A stretch of DNA of 64,000 nucleotides from Martelella radicis (GTDB taxonomy: Bacteria > Pseudomonadota > Alphaproteobacteria > Rhizobiales > Rhizobiaceae): contig NZ_JACIDZ010000009.1 in the NCBI RefSeq assembly GCF_014196625.1, positions 1 through 64,000 on the forward strand, read 5' to 3'. The position numbers and the translations under genes were made by a program. Shown in pieces: positions 55,743 through 64,000 of the stretch. A model generated the notes under the pieces. It saw only the letters and a list, made by a program, of their open reading frames with translations, had not been told where the DNA came from and ran no database searches. The stretch's first letter is position 1; every line of letters begins with the position of its first letter.

Positions 55743-56516
55743 ATGAAACCGCTTGAGCCGATCAGCCCGACCTTGAGAATTTCTCTCGGCATCCTGTTCT
55801 TCGCCATCTTCTTTGCCGGCTGGTCGTTTGCGACCTTTGGCGGCTTTGTCTCGAAAACCTTCCTGGCAGACCCGATCACCATGCTGCAGGATGGCTGGTG
55901 GCTCTTGTCGAAGCGGGGTTTCCTCGGTGATATCGGCATCACCGTCTGGCGCGTGGTCGGCGGCTTTGTGCTGGCCTCCGTCATCGCCGTGCCGCTCGGT
56001 ATCGCCATGGGCGCCTACAAGCCGATCGAGGCGCTGCTGGAGCCCTTCGTCTCCTTCGCGCGCTATCTGCCCGCATCCGCCTTTGTGCCGCTGCTGATTC
56101 TGTGGGCCGGCATCGGCGAAATGCAGAAACTGCTCGTCATCTTCATCGGCGCGGTGTTCCAGATCATCCTCATGGTCGCCGTCTATGTCGCCAATACCAG
56201 GCGGGATCTGGTCGAGGCCGCCTATACGCTCGGCGCCTCGCATCGCGGTATCGTTCGGCGCGTGCTGCTGCCGGCCTCGGCGCCGGATATCGCCGAAACG
56301 CTGCGTCTCGTGCTTGGCTGGGCCTGGACCTATGTCATCGTTGCAGAGCTTATCGGCGCGTCGTCCGGCATCGGCTACATGATCATCAATTCGCAGGCGC
56401 TGATGGCCACCGGCCAGATCATCTTCGGCATCATCGTCATCGGCGTCATCGGCCTGATCTCGGACTTCGCCTTCAAGATGGCCAACCGCGTCCTGTTTGC
56501 CTGGAGGTTCGCATGA
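55743..56516 (+). CDS. ABC transporter permease, SsuC/TauC type, in hut operon
   Basis: A 257-residue permease with six helices. The coupling loop reads LVEAAYTLGASHRGIVRRVLLPASAPDIAETLR, typical of the taurine/sulfonate/nitrate class. One permease gene is present, so the channel is a homodimer. The stop overlaps the ATPase start (ATGA). Confidence 0.92.
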   Translation: MKPLEPISPTLRISLGILFFAIFFAGWSFATFGGFVSKTFLADPITMLQDGWWLLSKRGFLGDIGITVWRVVGGFVLASVIAVPLGIAMGAYKPIEALLEPFVSFARYLPASAFVPLLILWAGIGEMQKLLVIFIGAVFQIILMVAVYVANTRRDLVEAAYTLGASHRGIVRRVLLPASAPDIAETLRLVLGWAWTYVIVAELIGASSGIGYMIINSQALMATGQIIFGIIVIGVIGLISDFAFKMANRVLFAWRFA

Positions 56517-57304
56517 GCGCGCCGGAACTTGAGATCAAGGGCGTTTCGCGCGTCTTTCCCGGCCGCAAGGGCGGCGCGCCGATCGAGGCGCTTTCGCCCA
56601 CGGACCTGACGCTGGAAAAGAACGATTTCGTCACCATTCTGGGCCCGTCCGGCTGCGGCAAGTCCACGCTCCTGCGCATCGTGGCCGGCCTCGACAGGCC
56701 GACCACCGGCGAGGTGCTGCTGGAGGGCAAGGCGATCAAGGGACCGGGCGCCGATCGCGGCATGGTCTTCCAGTCCTACACCCTGTTTCCCTGGCTGACG
56801 ATCCGCGAGAATGTCGGTTTCGGCCTGCGCGAAAAGGGCGTTCGCGACAAGGAACTGCGCGAGACCGTTGACCACTATCTCGACCGGGTGGGCCTAACCG
56901 GCTTTGCCGATCACTGGCCCAAACAGCTTTCCGGCGGCATGCAGCAGCGCACGGCCATTGCCCGGGCGCTCGCCAATGACCCGAAGATCCTGCTTCTGGA
57001 CGAGCCCTTCGGCGCGCTCGATAACCAGACGCGCGGGTTGATGCAGGAACTGCTGCTCGGCATCTGGGAGCGGGAAAAGAAGACGGTGATCTTCGTTACC
57101 CATGACATTGAGGAATCCGTGTTCATGGCCTCGCGCGTCGTCACCATGTCGGCCCGTCCCGGACGCATCTCGTCGATCACGCCGGTCGATTTCCCGCATC
57201 CGCGCGACTATCATCTGAAGGCCGATCCCGAGTTCGCCAAGCTTCGCATGAAGTTGACGGAGGAAATCCGCGCCGAGGTGGTTGCCGCCGTCAGCCGGGG
57301 TTGA
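56513..57304 (+). CDS. ABC transporter ATP-binding protein, SsuB/TauB type, in hut operon
   Basis: A 263-residue ATPase. It has Walker [11 protein letters not shown]-loop MVFQSYTLFPWLTI, signature LSGGMQQRTAIARAL, Walker B ILLLDEPFGALD and the switch FVTHDIEESV. It lacks the C-terminal regulatory domain of MalK/PotA types, as expected for this class. It is coupled to the permease by a 4-base overlap and followed closely by hutC. Confidence 0.93.
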   Translation: MSAPELEIKGVSRVFPGRKGGAPIEALSPTDLTLEKNDFVTILGPSGCGKSTLLRIVAGLDRPTTGEVLLEGKAIKGPGADRGMVFQSYTLFPWLTIRENVGFGLREKGVRDKELRETVDHYLDRVGLTGFADHWPKQLSGGMQQRTAIARALANDPKILLLDEPFGALDNQTRGLMQELLLGIWEREKKTVIFVTHDIEESVFMASRVVTMSARPGRISSITPVDFPHPRDYHLKADPEFAKLRMKLTEEIRAEVVAAVSRG

Positions 57305-57315
57305 AAAGGACGCCG

Positions 57316-58080
57316 ATGGCTGACGAACGCGCGCGCGAAAGCGTTTCCCGGAAGATCGAGAAAAAGCCGCTGGCGCTGCACGCCCGCATCCAGCGCGATG
57401 TCGAGGACCGGATCGTTTCCGGTGAATGGCCGCCGGGCACGCGCATTCCCTTCGAGCACGAGCTGACCGCCGAATATGGCTGTTCGCGCATGACGGTGAA
57501 CAAGGCGCTGTCGGAACTCGTCAAGAAGGGCCTGATCGAGCGCCGCCGCAAGTCCGGCTCCTATGTGCGCCAGCCGGAAGTGCTGTCTGCCGTTCTGGAA
57601 ATCCACCAGCTTGAGCGAGAGGTGCGGGCGCTCGGGCTTGCCTATGCTTTCCGCATCCTGCAGTCGTGCCGACGCCTGGCGAGCGATGAAGACCGGCAGC
57701 GGCTGCGGCTCGACGGTCCGGCACATGTCCGGCATGTCAAAACCCTGCATATCGCCGGATCGCGCCCATTTTGTCTGGAAGACAGGCTCATCAATCTGGA
57801 AGAGGTGCCGCAGGCCGAAACGGCCGATTTTTCCGATGCGCCACCCGGCTCGTGGCTGCTTGAGCAGGTGCCGTGGAGCGCCGCCGAACACCGCATCAAT
57901 GCATGCGCGGCCGCCCGCGCGGAGGCGGAGTTGCTCGACCTGAAGGAAGGCACGCCCTGCCTCGTCATCGCGCGGCGAACCTGGAATGCGGCCGGTTCGG
58001 TCACCCATGTCACACTGACCTATCCCGGAGACATGCACACACTGGTCGCCCAATTCGGCCCGTCCGCCCGCCTTTCATGA
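57316..58080 (+). CDS. hutC: Histidine utilization repressor HutC (GntR family)
   Basis: A 254-residue repressor that binds hut operators and is released by urocanate. A GntR winged helix-turn-helix (about residues 20-90, FEHELTAEYGCSRMTVNKALSELVKKGLIERRRKSGSYV) is followed by the UTRA effector domain (about 110-250, CLVIARRTWNAAGSVTHVTL). AAAAGGA precedes the ATG; a TTG 15 bases earlier would overlap the ATPase stop. It lies under one of the operators it should bind, so it controls itself. Confidence 0.93.
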   Translation: MADERARESVSRKIEKKPLALHARIQRDVEDRIVSGEWPPGTRIPFEHELTAEYGCSRMTVNKALSELVKKGLIERRRKSGSYVRQPEVLSAVLEIHQLEREVRALGLAYAFRILQSCRRLASDEDRQRLRLDGPAHVRHVKTLHIAGSRPFCLEDRLINLEEVPQAETADFSDAPPGSWLLEQVPWSAAEHRINACAAARAEAELLDLKEGTPCLVIARRTWNAAGSVTHVTLTYPGDMHTLVAQFGPSARLS

Positions 58081-59061
58081 ATGCCGGGGCAGGCAGATCA
58101 GGAAACAGGCGCCTGTTACCGTTGATCCGGCGGGCGAAAGCGCGATTGTGCCGCCATGCGCGGCGATGATATTGCGGGCGATGGCAAGTCCCATGCCGGT
58201 GCCCCCCTCGCTGCGGCGGGTAGTGAAGAAGGGGTCGAAAACCCTGTCCTGGTTACCCGGTGAGATACCGCTTCCATCGTCGGCAATCGTCACCTCGACA
58301 GTCTTGCCGCTTTCCTGAGCGGCAAGTGTCACGCAAGTTGCGCCATGATCTTCGGCATTGCGTAATAACTGGCTCAGGATGATCCTCATTCCGGAGGCCG
58401 CGAGCGGGATCGCCACATCGCCGCCTTCAATGGCGATGGCAAGGCCGGGGCGTTCGCGGATGAGTTCCGGTTCCAGCGCCCGCAGTCGAGTCAGACCCCG
58501 GTGTGAAGACGTCCGCGCCCTCGTCGCCTTTTGCAAGGCTTCCAGTTGTGTGCGTATCTGTTCGGCGGCGCCTTCGATTTGTGCGACCAGATGGCGGTCG
58601 CTGTCGCAAAGCCGGTCACTGTCCGCCAGCATTTCCGTGGCGGCGAAAATCGCGGTGACTGGAGACTTTACTTCGTGGGTCACATGATCGGCGTGACTGC
58701 GAATGGCGCTTTCATGTTCGCGCAGGGCCTCGGCCATCTCGACAATGCTGAGTGCCGTATCCTTCAATTCGTTGGTGCCGAAGCGGGATGGCAAAGCCGG
58801 GTGTTCTGCGCCAGGGTTGCGGGCGGCCGCAGCATAGCTTCTGAGCGCCAGAATGGGCCGCATCAGCAAACGCACCAATAGCCAGCCGAGAAAACCTGTC
58901 GCCAGCGCAATCAGGCTGCCGAGTAAGATCGCCGCCTCGCGAAAGCCGATAGCCGGCCCGAGATAGCGGAAGACAACAAGGCCGCAAAAGGACAGAAACA
59001 ATGTGCCGGATAATGCGCCGCCGAGGACGAAGGCGAGCGAGGGTCGCCAGTGCGAACTCAT
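58075..59061 (-). CDS. Sensor histidine kinase with intramembrane-sensing topology
   Basis: A 328-residue membrane kinase. Two helices (about residues 8-31 and 42-66) are joined by about 10 residues, so there is no periplasmic sensor domain. HAMP follows (about 66-115). His129 in VTHEVKSPVTAIF is the phosphate site. The ATPase part has RNAEDHG, DDGSGISPG and GGTGMGLAIA. The HEVKSP H-box resembles CreC. Its start overlaps the regulator's end by 4 bases. Kinases of this build usually sense through a membrane partner, here perhaps the DUF4173 protein upstream. Confidence 0.9.
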   Translation of the reverse strand: MSSHWRPSLAFVLGGALSGTLFLSFCGLVVFRYLGPAIGFREAAILLGSLIALATGFLGWLLVRLLMRPILALRSYAAAARNPGAEHPALPSRFGTNELKDTALSIVEMAEALREHESAIRSHADHVTHEVKSPVTAIFAATEMLADSDRLCDSDRHLVAQIEGAAEQIRTQLEALQKATRARTSSHRGLTRLRALEPELIRERPGLAIAIEGGDVAIPLAASGMRIILSQLLRNAEDHGATCVTLAAQESGKTVEVTIADDGSGISPGNQDRVFDPFFTTRRSEGGTGMGLAIARNIIAAHGGTIALSPAGSTVTGACFLICLPRHS

Positions 59062-59765
59062 TTCTCCGCCTTTCCCATTTTCAGACCGATACCATGAACG
59101 GTCTCAATGGCGTCGGGAAGACCGGCATCGGCCAGCTTGCGGCGCAGATTGCGCAAATGGCTGTCAAGCGTGCGGTCGGAAACCTGGCTGCCCGGCCCCC
59201 AGATTTCGTCCAACAGGCGGTTCTTTGCAAAAACCTGCGTCGGATTTTTGCAAAGGCTTGCGAGAATGGAAAATTCCATCGCGGTCAGCGCCAGCTCCGT
59301 GCCGCCTGCGCTGCAAAGACAGGCTGCCGGGTCGAGTGTGATTGCGCCATGAGAAAGCCGCCGCGTTGCGGTCCCTCCGCCGGTGCGTTTGAGAATCGCA
59401 CGTGTCCGGGCCACCAGTTCGCGCGGACTGAAGGGTTTGGTGACATAGTCATCCGCACCAAGCTCCAGTCCGACAATCCTGTCGATTTCATCATCCCGCG
59501 CCGTCAGGAACAGGATGGGCACGTCGGATGCGGCGCGAATGCGGCGGCAGACCTCGAAACCGTCCATCTCCGGCAGCCCGATATCGAGTACGATGAGATC
59601 CGGTCTTTCGCGTGCCGCATGAACAAGCGCAATGCGGCCATCGGCGGCGGTAACGACCTCATAATCCGCACGTTCCAGCGCCAGTCTCACCAGGTCGCGC
59701 AGTCGCGGGTCGTCATCAACCAGCAGGATTTTCACGTTTTTCTCTTTCGTCTCTGGCTTCGACAT
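59058..59765 (-). CDS. OmpR/PhoB-family response regulator
   Basis: A 235-residue regulator. The receiver (about residues 12-125) has acidic VDDDP, the phosphate-accepting Asp in LIVLDIGLPEMDG, and TKPF. The winged-helix effector (about 140-232) ends SDRTLDSHLRNLRRKLADAGLP. Two starts are possible: this ATG, or a GTG 33 bases later (59732) that gives the classic start MKILLVDDDP. Both lie inside the DUF4173 gene, so translation is coupled. It is likely the partner of the adjoining kinase. Confidence 0.9.
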   Translation of the reverse strand: MSKPETKEKNVKILLVDDDPRLRDLVRLALERADYEVVTAADGRIALVHAARERPDLIVLDIGLPEMDGFEVCRRIRAASDVPILFLTARDDEIDRIVGLELGADDYVTKPFSPRELVARTRAILKRTGGGTATRRLSHGAITLDPAACLCSAGGTELALTAMEFSILASLCKNPTQVFAKNRLLDEIWGPGSQVSDRTLDSHLRNLRRKLADAGLPDAIETVHGIGLKMGKAEK

Positions 59766-61344
59766 AGCGGTCGGTGCGCCATTCACGCAGATTGAAGCTG
59801 CGCCAGTCAAGGGGCTGAGGGCAATGGTCGGCCTCATCATTGCCTGCCCGGTGCATGCAAAGCAGATGGTGGTTGATCAACTGGCGTTCGTCCATTCCGG
59901 GATGCGCTTGCAATGCACCGGCATAGCCCGGCAAGGCTGTGTAGGGAAGGGATCCGAGATAGCGTCCATCAAGAACAGTTACCTCCGGCCCCTCGGCTAT
60001 TGCCAGATTGGCAGTCACGATGATCGCGCTGAAATTGACAAAGCAGCATGCATAAAGCGTGGCCGCTGCCAGAATGGTGCTGCGCTTGATAAGCCAGTGA
60101 TTGGATCTGCCCTTGAAAATCTGCCAGAGCGCCAGCAGAAATCCGGCAATCACCAGCAGCATCCATATCCCTGCCGCCAGACGCAAGTGGGTCAGGCCAC
60201 GCGCATGAACGTAAAGGTCGAGGCGCAGCAGGGCGGCACAGGCAATCAGGATGTTCTGGACGACCCAAAGCGTCAGCAATGGCCGGACCAAACGACTGGT
60301 TTGCAGAAAGGGCCGGGCGATGAGAATGAAACCGCTCGCCAGGACAGCGATAGCCAGGAGCGGGTAGGCTCCCTGATGGGCATAAGCTGAATAGGTCATG
60401 CCATAGGGCAGGGAAGCGCCACCGGAAAGAATGGCGAAATCGATGATTGTCTGGATGGCGACCAGTGCGTTGAGAACAAAAAGCGCGCGAACGACGGCCT
60501 CTTCATTGTAACCCGGTATCTTCAGGTGTCTGCGCCCGGTCTTTGCTTCGCAGGCGGTGGCAAGTGCCGGCCAGACAAGGCATGCGACCACAAGTCCCCA
60601 GAGCGTTCTGACGATCAGGGCCGTTTTGTCGATTTCGAGATGCCACAGCCTGTTGGCGAAGTTGAACAAAAGCGGGTTGGCAGCAAACAACAACAGCCCG
60701 AAAGCGAGCAAGCCGGCAGCCGACAGGGCCCATTTGCGAAAAAAAACGCTTATCGCACGGTCATCCGGCCCACCGGCTCCCCTGATGTCAAGTGCCCGGT
60801 TCCAGGTGAAAACGGCCTTTGTCAGATTTGCGATAGCGGAAAAGGGGAGGCGTTTCAGAAGGCTCAGTGTTGCCCGGGCGATGCTTTCGGATGTTGCCGG
60901 ATGACCCAGGCGAAGCCAGGCAATGGATGAAAGCAGGCCGAAGAAAAGAAAGAGACGTGAGAGGAACTGGTCATATTCGATCAGCGGAAGGGCGGAAGCG
61001 GCAAGCAGAAGCGCCGGCGCAAACGGTTTTCGCGCCGGCTTGCGATAAAGACAGGCACAGGCGTAAATCGCGGCGGCCATCAGCAAGAGGGGAATGCTGC
61101 CGGCCCTGACACCGATAACAAGGAACTGCGCCAGCGCCACGATGGCCAGGAGCAAGACGCCCCTGCCGGACTGTTGTCTCCTGTGATGCGGCCCTTCGGT
61201 GGCCGGGGAGGCGTTGTCGGCCTGTCCAGACCCATTCTTCGCGGGTGGTGGGTTCGCCGCGGGCAATTGTGCAGCTTCGCTCAGCCACCAGCCGTCCTGC
61301 AAAATCGACTGCGGTACGCCATGGAATACGATCCTGGAAGGCAT
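59716..61344 (-). CDS. DUF4173 multi-pass membrane protein
   Basis: A 542-residue membrane protein with a hydrophilic N-terminus of about 60 residues, some 11-12 helices and a hydrophilic C-terminal tail of about 85. The segment LPYGMTYSAYAHQGAYPLLAIAVLASGF is characteristic of DUF4173/DUF4153 proteins. AAGGAG precedes the ATG. Its last 50 bases overlap the response regulator gene. E. coli creBC is followed by another membrane protein gene, creD; here the membrane gene comes first. Function unknown; signal partner of the kinase is my inference. Confidence 0.83.
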   Translation of the reverse strand: MPSRIVFHGVPQSILQDGWWLSEAAQLPAANPPPAKNGSGQADNASPATEGPHHRRQQSGRGVLLLAIVALAQFLVIGVRAGSIPLLLMAAAIYACACLYRKPARKPFAPALLLAASALPLIEYDQFLSRLFLFFGLLSSIAWLRLGHPATSESIARATLSLLKRLPFSAIANLTKAVFTWNRALDIRGAGGPDDRAISVFFRKWALSAAGLLAFGLLLFAANPLLFNFANRLWHLEIDKTALIVRTLWGLVVACLVWPALATACEAKTGRRHLKIPGYNEEAVVRALFVLNALVAIQTIIDFAILSGGASLPYGMTYSAYAHQGAYPLLAIAVLASGFILIARPFLQTSRLVRPLLTLWVVQNILIACAALLRLDLYVHARGLTHLRLAAGIWMLLVIAGFLLALWQIFKGRSNHWLIKRSTILAAATLYACCFVNFSAIIVTANLAIAEGPEVTVLDGRYLGSLPYTALPGYAGALQAHPGMDERQLINHHLLCMHRAGNDEADHCPQPLDWRSFNLREWRTDRYVEARDEREKRENPAG

Positions 61345-61507
61345 CTCTTGCTCCTTTCATTGCCGGAGCAAGGTGTGGCATGTGGCCTGCGTTCAGTGTG
61401 CATGATCCGTGCAGAAATCGTGCAGGCGGCAAGAAAAAAGACCGTCCGCTGAAGGCCGGCCTCATTCAACGGGTTGAGCCGAAGGGGATGCCCGGAGCGC
61501 CGCCGCC

Positions 61508-62425
61508 TTATTCCTTGTCCATCGTCGGCAGCACCGTCGCGACGATCGAGGCGTCGAGTTTTTCGTAGGCCGCAAGGTCGATCGTCTCATAGAGTTCGGC
61601 GCGGGTCTGCATGTCTTCCAGCATGGCCTTGGTCGAGCCGGTTTCCTTCAATGTCGAAAACAGCCGCTCCTGCGCCTTGTTGGCCACCCGCAGCGAGGAC
61701 ACCGGGAAGATCACCATCCGGTAGCCCATTTCCTCGAATTCGGACGCCGTCATATAGGGCGTGCGGCCGAACTCGGTCATGTTGGCGAGAAGCGGCACGC
61801 CCTCCATGCGGGCGGCGAATTCGCGGAACATGTCGACATTGGTCAGCGCTTCCGGGAAGATCGCGTCGGCGCCGGCTTCCATGAAGAGCTTGGCCCGCGC
61901 CACCGCGCCGTCGATCCCTTCGCTCGCCGCCGCATCGGTGCGGGCAATGATGTAGAGATTGCGGCGGGCCTTGGCGGCGGCGGCGATCTTGGCGGCCATG
62001 TCGTGCGGGTCGGCAAGCTTCTTGTCGTTCAGGTGGCCGCATTTCTTCGGCAGAAGCTGGTCCTCGATATGGACGCCCGCCGCCCCCGCATCCTCGAAGG
62101 TGCGGACCATGTGCATCACGTTCAGCGCCTCGCCATAGCCGGTGTCGCCGTCGACAAGCAGCGGCAGGCCGCTGGCCCGGGTGATCTGGCGGATGAAGAA
62201 GGCGACCTCGTCGACCGTGATCATCCCAAGGTCCGGAATGCCCATCGACGCCGTCATCGCCGCGCCCGAAAGATAAAGCGCGTCAAAGCCGGCCTTCTTC
62301 GCCTGGAGCGCTGCCATGCCGTTGTGAACGCCGGGCATGGTGACGATGCCGCCCGCCTCCACCTGGCGGCGGAGGCGCAGGCCTGCGGGTTCTTGCGGAA
62401 GGTCGGCGGAAATCAGATAGGGCAT
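61508..62425 (-). CDS. prpB: 2-Methylisocitrate lyase
   Basis: A 305-residue lyase that splits 2-methylisocitrate into pyruvate and succinate, the last step of the methylcitrate cycle for propionyl-CoA. The active-site LLPKKCGHLNDKKL holds the catalytic cysteine, and GDTGYGEALNVMHM and ARTDAAASEG are also typical. The ATG used has CAGGA at a good distance. An ATG 27 bases upstream lies inside the end of prpC without its own ribosome site. Confidence 0.93.
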   Translation of the reverse strand: MPYLISADLPQEPAGLRLRRQVEAGGIVTMPGVHNGMAALQAKKAGFDALYLSGAAMTASMGIPDLGMITVDEVAFFIRQITRASGLPLLVDGDTGYGEALNVMHMVRTFEDAGAAGVHIEDQLLPKKCGHLNDKKLADPHDMAAKIAAAAKARRNLYIIARTDAAASEGIDGAVARAKLFMEAGADAIFPEALTNVDMFREFAARMEGVPLLANMTEFGRTPYMTASEFEEMGYRMVIFPVSSLRVANKAQERLFSTLKETGSTKAMLEDMQTRAELYETIDLAAYEKLDASIVATVLPTMDKE

Positions 62426-62438
62426 GGCGCTAATCCTG

Positions 62439-63581
62439 TCAGGCTCGCTCATTCATGGGCACAAAGGGCCGGTTGTCCGGGCCGGTGTAATTGGCGGCGG
62501 GTCGGATGATTTTGCCGTCCTCGCGCTGCTCGATGATATGGGCCGCCCAGCCGGCCATGCGGGCAATCACGAAGAGCGGCGTGAACATCGCCGTCGGCAC
62601 GCCCATCATGTGATAGGAAACGGCCGAGAACCAGTCGAGATTGGGGAACATGCTGCGCGCATCCGCCATGGTGGCCTCGATCCGTTCGGCGATGTCGAAC
62701 ATCTTCATCGACCCGGCTTCCTCGGAGAGCGCGCGGGCGACCTCCTTGATCACCTTGTTGCGCGGATCGGAAACGGTATAAACCGGGTGCCCGAAGCCGA
62801 TGATCACCTGTTTCTGCGCCACCCGTTCGCGGATATCGGCATCGGCCTCCTCCGGCGTGTCGTAACGCTTCTGGATCTCGAAGGCGAACTCGTTCGCGCC
62901 GCCGTGTTTCGGCCCGCGCAAGGCCCCGATCGCGCCGCAGACGGCGGAATAGAAGTCCGTGCCGGTGCCGGTGATCGAGCGGGCGGTGAAGGTCGAGGCG
63001 TTGAACTCGTGCTCGGCATAGAGAATGAGCGAGGTGTGCATCGCCCGCACATGGCTCTCGCTCGGCGCCTTGCCGTGGAGAAGATGCAGAAAGTGCCCGC
63101 CGATCGAGGCGTCATCGGTCTCGACATCGATCCGCCGGCCATTATGGGAGAAGTGATACCAGTAGAGCAGCATCGAGCCGAGCGAGGCCATCAGCCGGTC
63201 GGCGATGTCGCGCGCCCCCGCCTTGTTGTGGTCCGCAGCCTCCGGCAGCACGCAGCCGAGCACGGAAGCGCCGGTGCGCATCACGTCCATCGGGTGGGTG
63301 GCGGCCGGCAAAAGCTCCAGCGCGCCGCGCACGGCGGACGGCAGGCCGCGAAGGGCGGAAAGCTTGGCCTTGTAGGCGGCAAGCGTGGCGGCGCTCGGCA
63401 ATGCGCCATAGATCAGAAGATAGGCGATTTCCTCAAACTCGCAGGTGTCGGCGATATCGAGAATGTCATAGCCGCGGTAGTGCAGGTCGTTGCCGCTCTG
63501 GCCGACGGAACAAAGCGCCGTATTGCCGGCGACGACGCCGGAAAGCGCCACGGATTTCTTCGGTTTCCTTGCTTCAGTCAT
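62439..63581 (-). CDS. prpC: 2-Methylcitrate synthase
   Basis: A 380-residue citrate-synthase-fold enzyme that condenses propionyl-CoA with oxaloacetate. Catalytic His regions are [15 protein letters not shown] and [16 protein letters not shown], with [13 protein letters not shown] between them. The N-terminal [28 protein letters not shown] and the short length point to PrpC rather than the larger GltA. prpB follows on the same strand with a 13-base gap. Confidence 0.93.
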   Translation of the reverse strand: MTEARKPKKSVALSGVVAGNTALCSVGQSGNDLHYRGYDILDIADTCEFEEIAYLLIYGALPSAATLAAYKAKLSALRGLPSAVRGALELLPAATHPMDVMRTGASVLGCVLPEAADHNKAGARDIADRLMASLGSMLLYWYHFSHNGRRIDVETDDASIGGHFLHLLHGKAPSESHVRAMHTSLILYAEHEFNASTFTARSITGTGTDFYSAVCGAIGALRGPKHGGANEFAFEIQKRYDTPEEADADIRERVAQKQVIIGFGHPVYTVSDPRNKVIKEVARALSEEAGSMKMFDIAERIEATMADARSMFPNLDWFSAVSYHMMGVPTAMFTPLFVIARMAGWAAHIIEQREDGKIIRPAANYTGPDNRPFVPMNERA

Positions 63582-63649
63582 GATCTCTCCTCCCGATCAT
63601 GCGCCGCGCGGCGCCGGCCCTCCTCAAGGCCGGCCCTGCGGCTCTGTTC

Positions 63650-64000
63650 TCATCTCCAGTCGAAAATGCCCGTCCTTGCCGGCGCGCCGAGCTTGTCGGG
63701 CGACACGACGAAATTCAGCCCGGAAAGCTCCTCCGGGGCAAGCGAGGTCAGCCGTTCGACGGTGGCGAGGAAACGGTCCTGTTCGCCGGCCGACACCACG
63801 CCATGGGCCAGCATGCGGAATTTCTTCACATAATCGGGCCGCGAAAACGGTCGGCTTCCGAGCGGGTTGGCATCGGCGATGGCCAACTGGTCCTCGATGA
63901 TCCGTCCGCCTTCCATGGTGACGATCACATGGCCGCCGAAGGCTTTTTCCGCAGGATCATGGCTGTGATAGCGTCGCGTCCATTCCGGGTTCTCGGCCGT
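63650..64000 (-). CDS. prpD: 2-Methylcitrate dehydratase, C-terminal part (runs off the window)
   Basis: The reading frame is open to the right edge of the window. The visible 116 residues contain RRYHSHDPAEKAFGGHV, then the GRIIEDQLAIADANPLGSRPFSRPDYVKKF stretch that is characteristic of PrpD near its C-terminus. PrpD dehydrates 2-methylcitrate. It precedes prpC by 68 bases, giving the order prpD-prpC-prpB. About three quarters of the gene is missing because of the window, not because of mutation. Confidence 0.88.
   Translation of the reverse strand, partial: TAENPEWTRRYHSHDPAEKAFGGHVIVTMEGGRIIEDQLAIADANPLGSRPFSRPDYVKKFRMLAHGVVSAGEQDRFLATVERLTSLAPEELSGLNFVVSPDKLGAPARTGIFDWR

Overview
The window reads as chromosomal sequence from a GC-rich alphaproteobacterium of the order Hyphomicrobiales (Rhizobiales), most likely Rhizobiaceae or a near relative. 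The evidence is the rhizobial gene content (ugpBAEC beside yraN-rsmI, a dnaN with no dnaA, a CnoX-LON-Trm112 run, a complete hutF-type histidine pathway, prpBCD) and intergenic palindromic repeats of rhizobial type. I do not name a genus. About 64 protein genes and one tRNA-Gly are supported. There is no CRISPR array, integrase, insertion sequence or replication origin.

Layout. 0.3-10.6 kb is mixed central metabolism: a glycerol dehydrogenase, an IclR regulator beside an acetolactate-synthase-like ThDP enzyme, a KamA/EpmB-type radical SAM aminomutase, a BadF-type sugar kinase coupled to a domain-swapped lipoate-protein ligase, an unusual pyruvate kinase and a sugar-phosphate transferase. 11-16 kb has tRNA-Gly(GCC), a fucose-isomerase-like protein and housekeeping genes (PrdX, CnoX, LON-domain protein, Trm112). 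16.0-19.4 kb is a compact three-gene unit I cannot assign to a known system: a membrane protein with two lysine-less lipoyl-like domains, an exported protein of unknown fold, and an exported trypsin-like protein whose catalytic His is Ala.

19.4-30.7 kb is a divergent 12-gene locus. An Lrp-type regulator and an opine-dehydrogenase-like enzyme face an Asp/Glu-type racemase, a polyamine-type ABC transporter (SBP, two permeases, ATPase), an FAD monooxygenase-like protein, a DsbA/HCCA-isomerase-like protein, two AhpD/CMD-type proteins and a MATE exporter. Together they look like an uptake and oxidative catabolism pathway for an amino-acid-derived compound. This is my main candidate for an undescribed system.

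30.7-47.3 kb is mostly housekeeping: DUF3329 and DUF2793 proteins, ComM, TM2 protein, GshB, a phosphodiesterase-like protein behind ugpBAEC, YraN, RsmI, DnaN, PyrF, an NDUFA9-like protein, a 49-residue secreted peptide, Bfd and bacterioferritin, RppH. 47.3-58.1 kb is the hut regulon: hutF faces hutI-hutH-hutG-hutU, followed by an ABC transporter of the taurine/NMT1 type and hutC. Two matching operators (GT-N-TA-N-AC core) mark the two hut promoters, and three MITE-like repeats sit in the gaps. 58.1-61.3 kb is a two-component system whose kinase has almost no extracellular loop, in an operon with a multi-pass DUF4173 protein. 61.5 kb to the end is prpB-prpC-prpD (2-methylcitrate cycle), with prpD running off the right edge.
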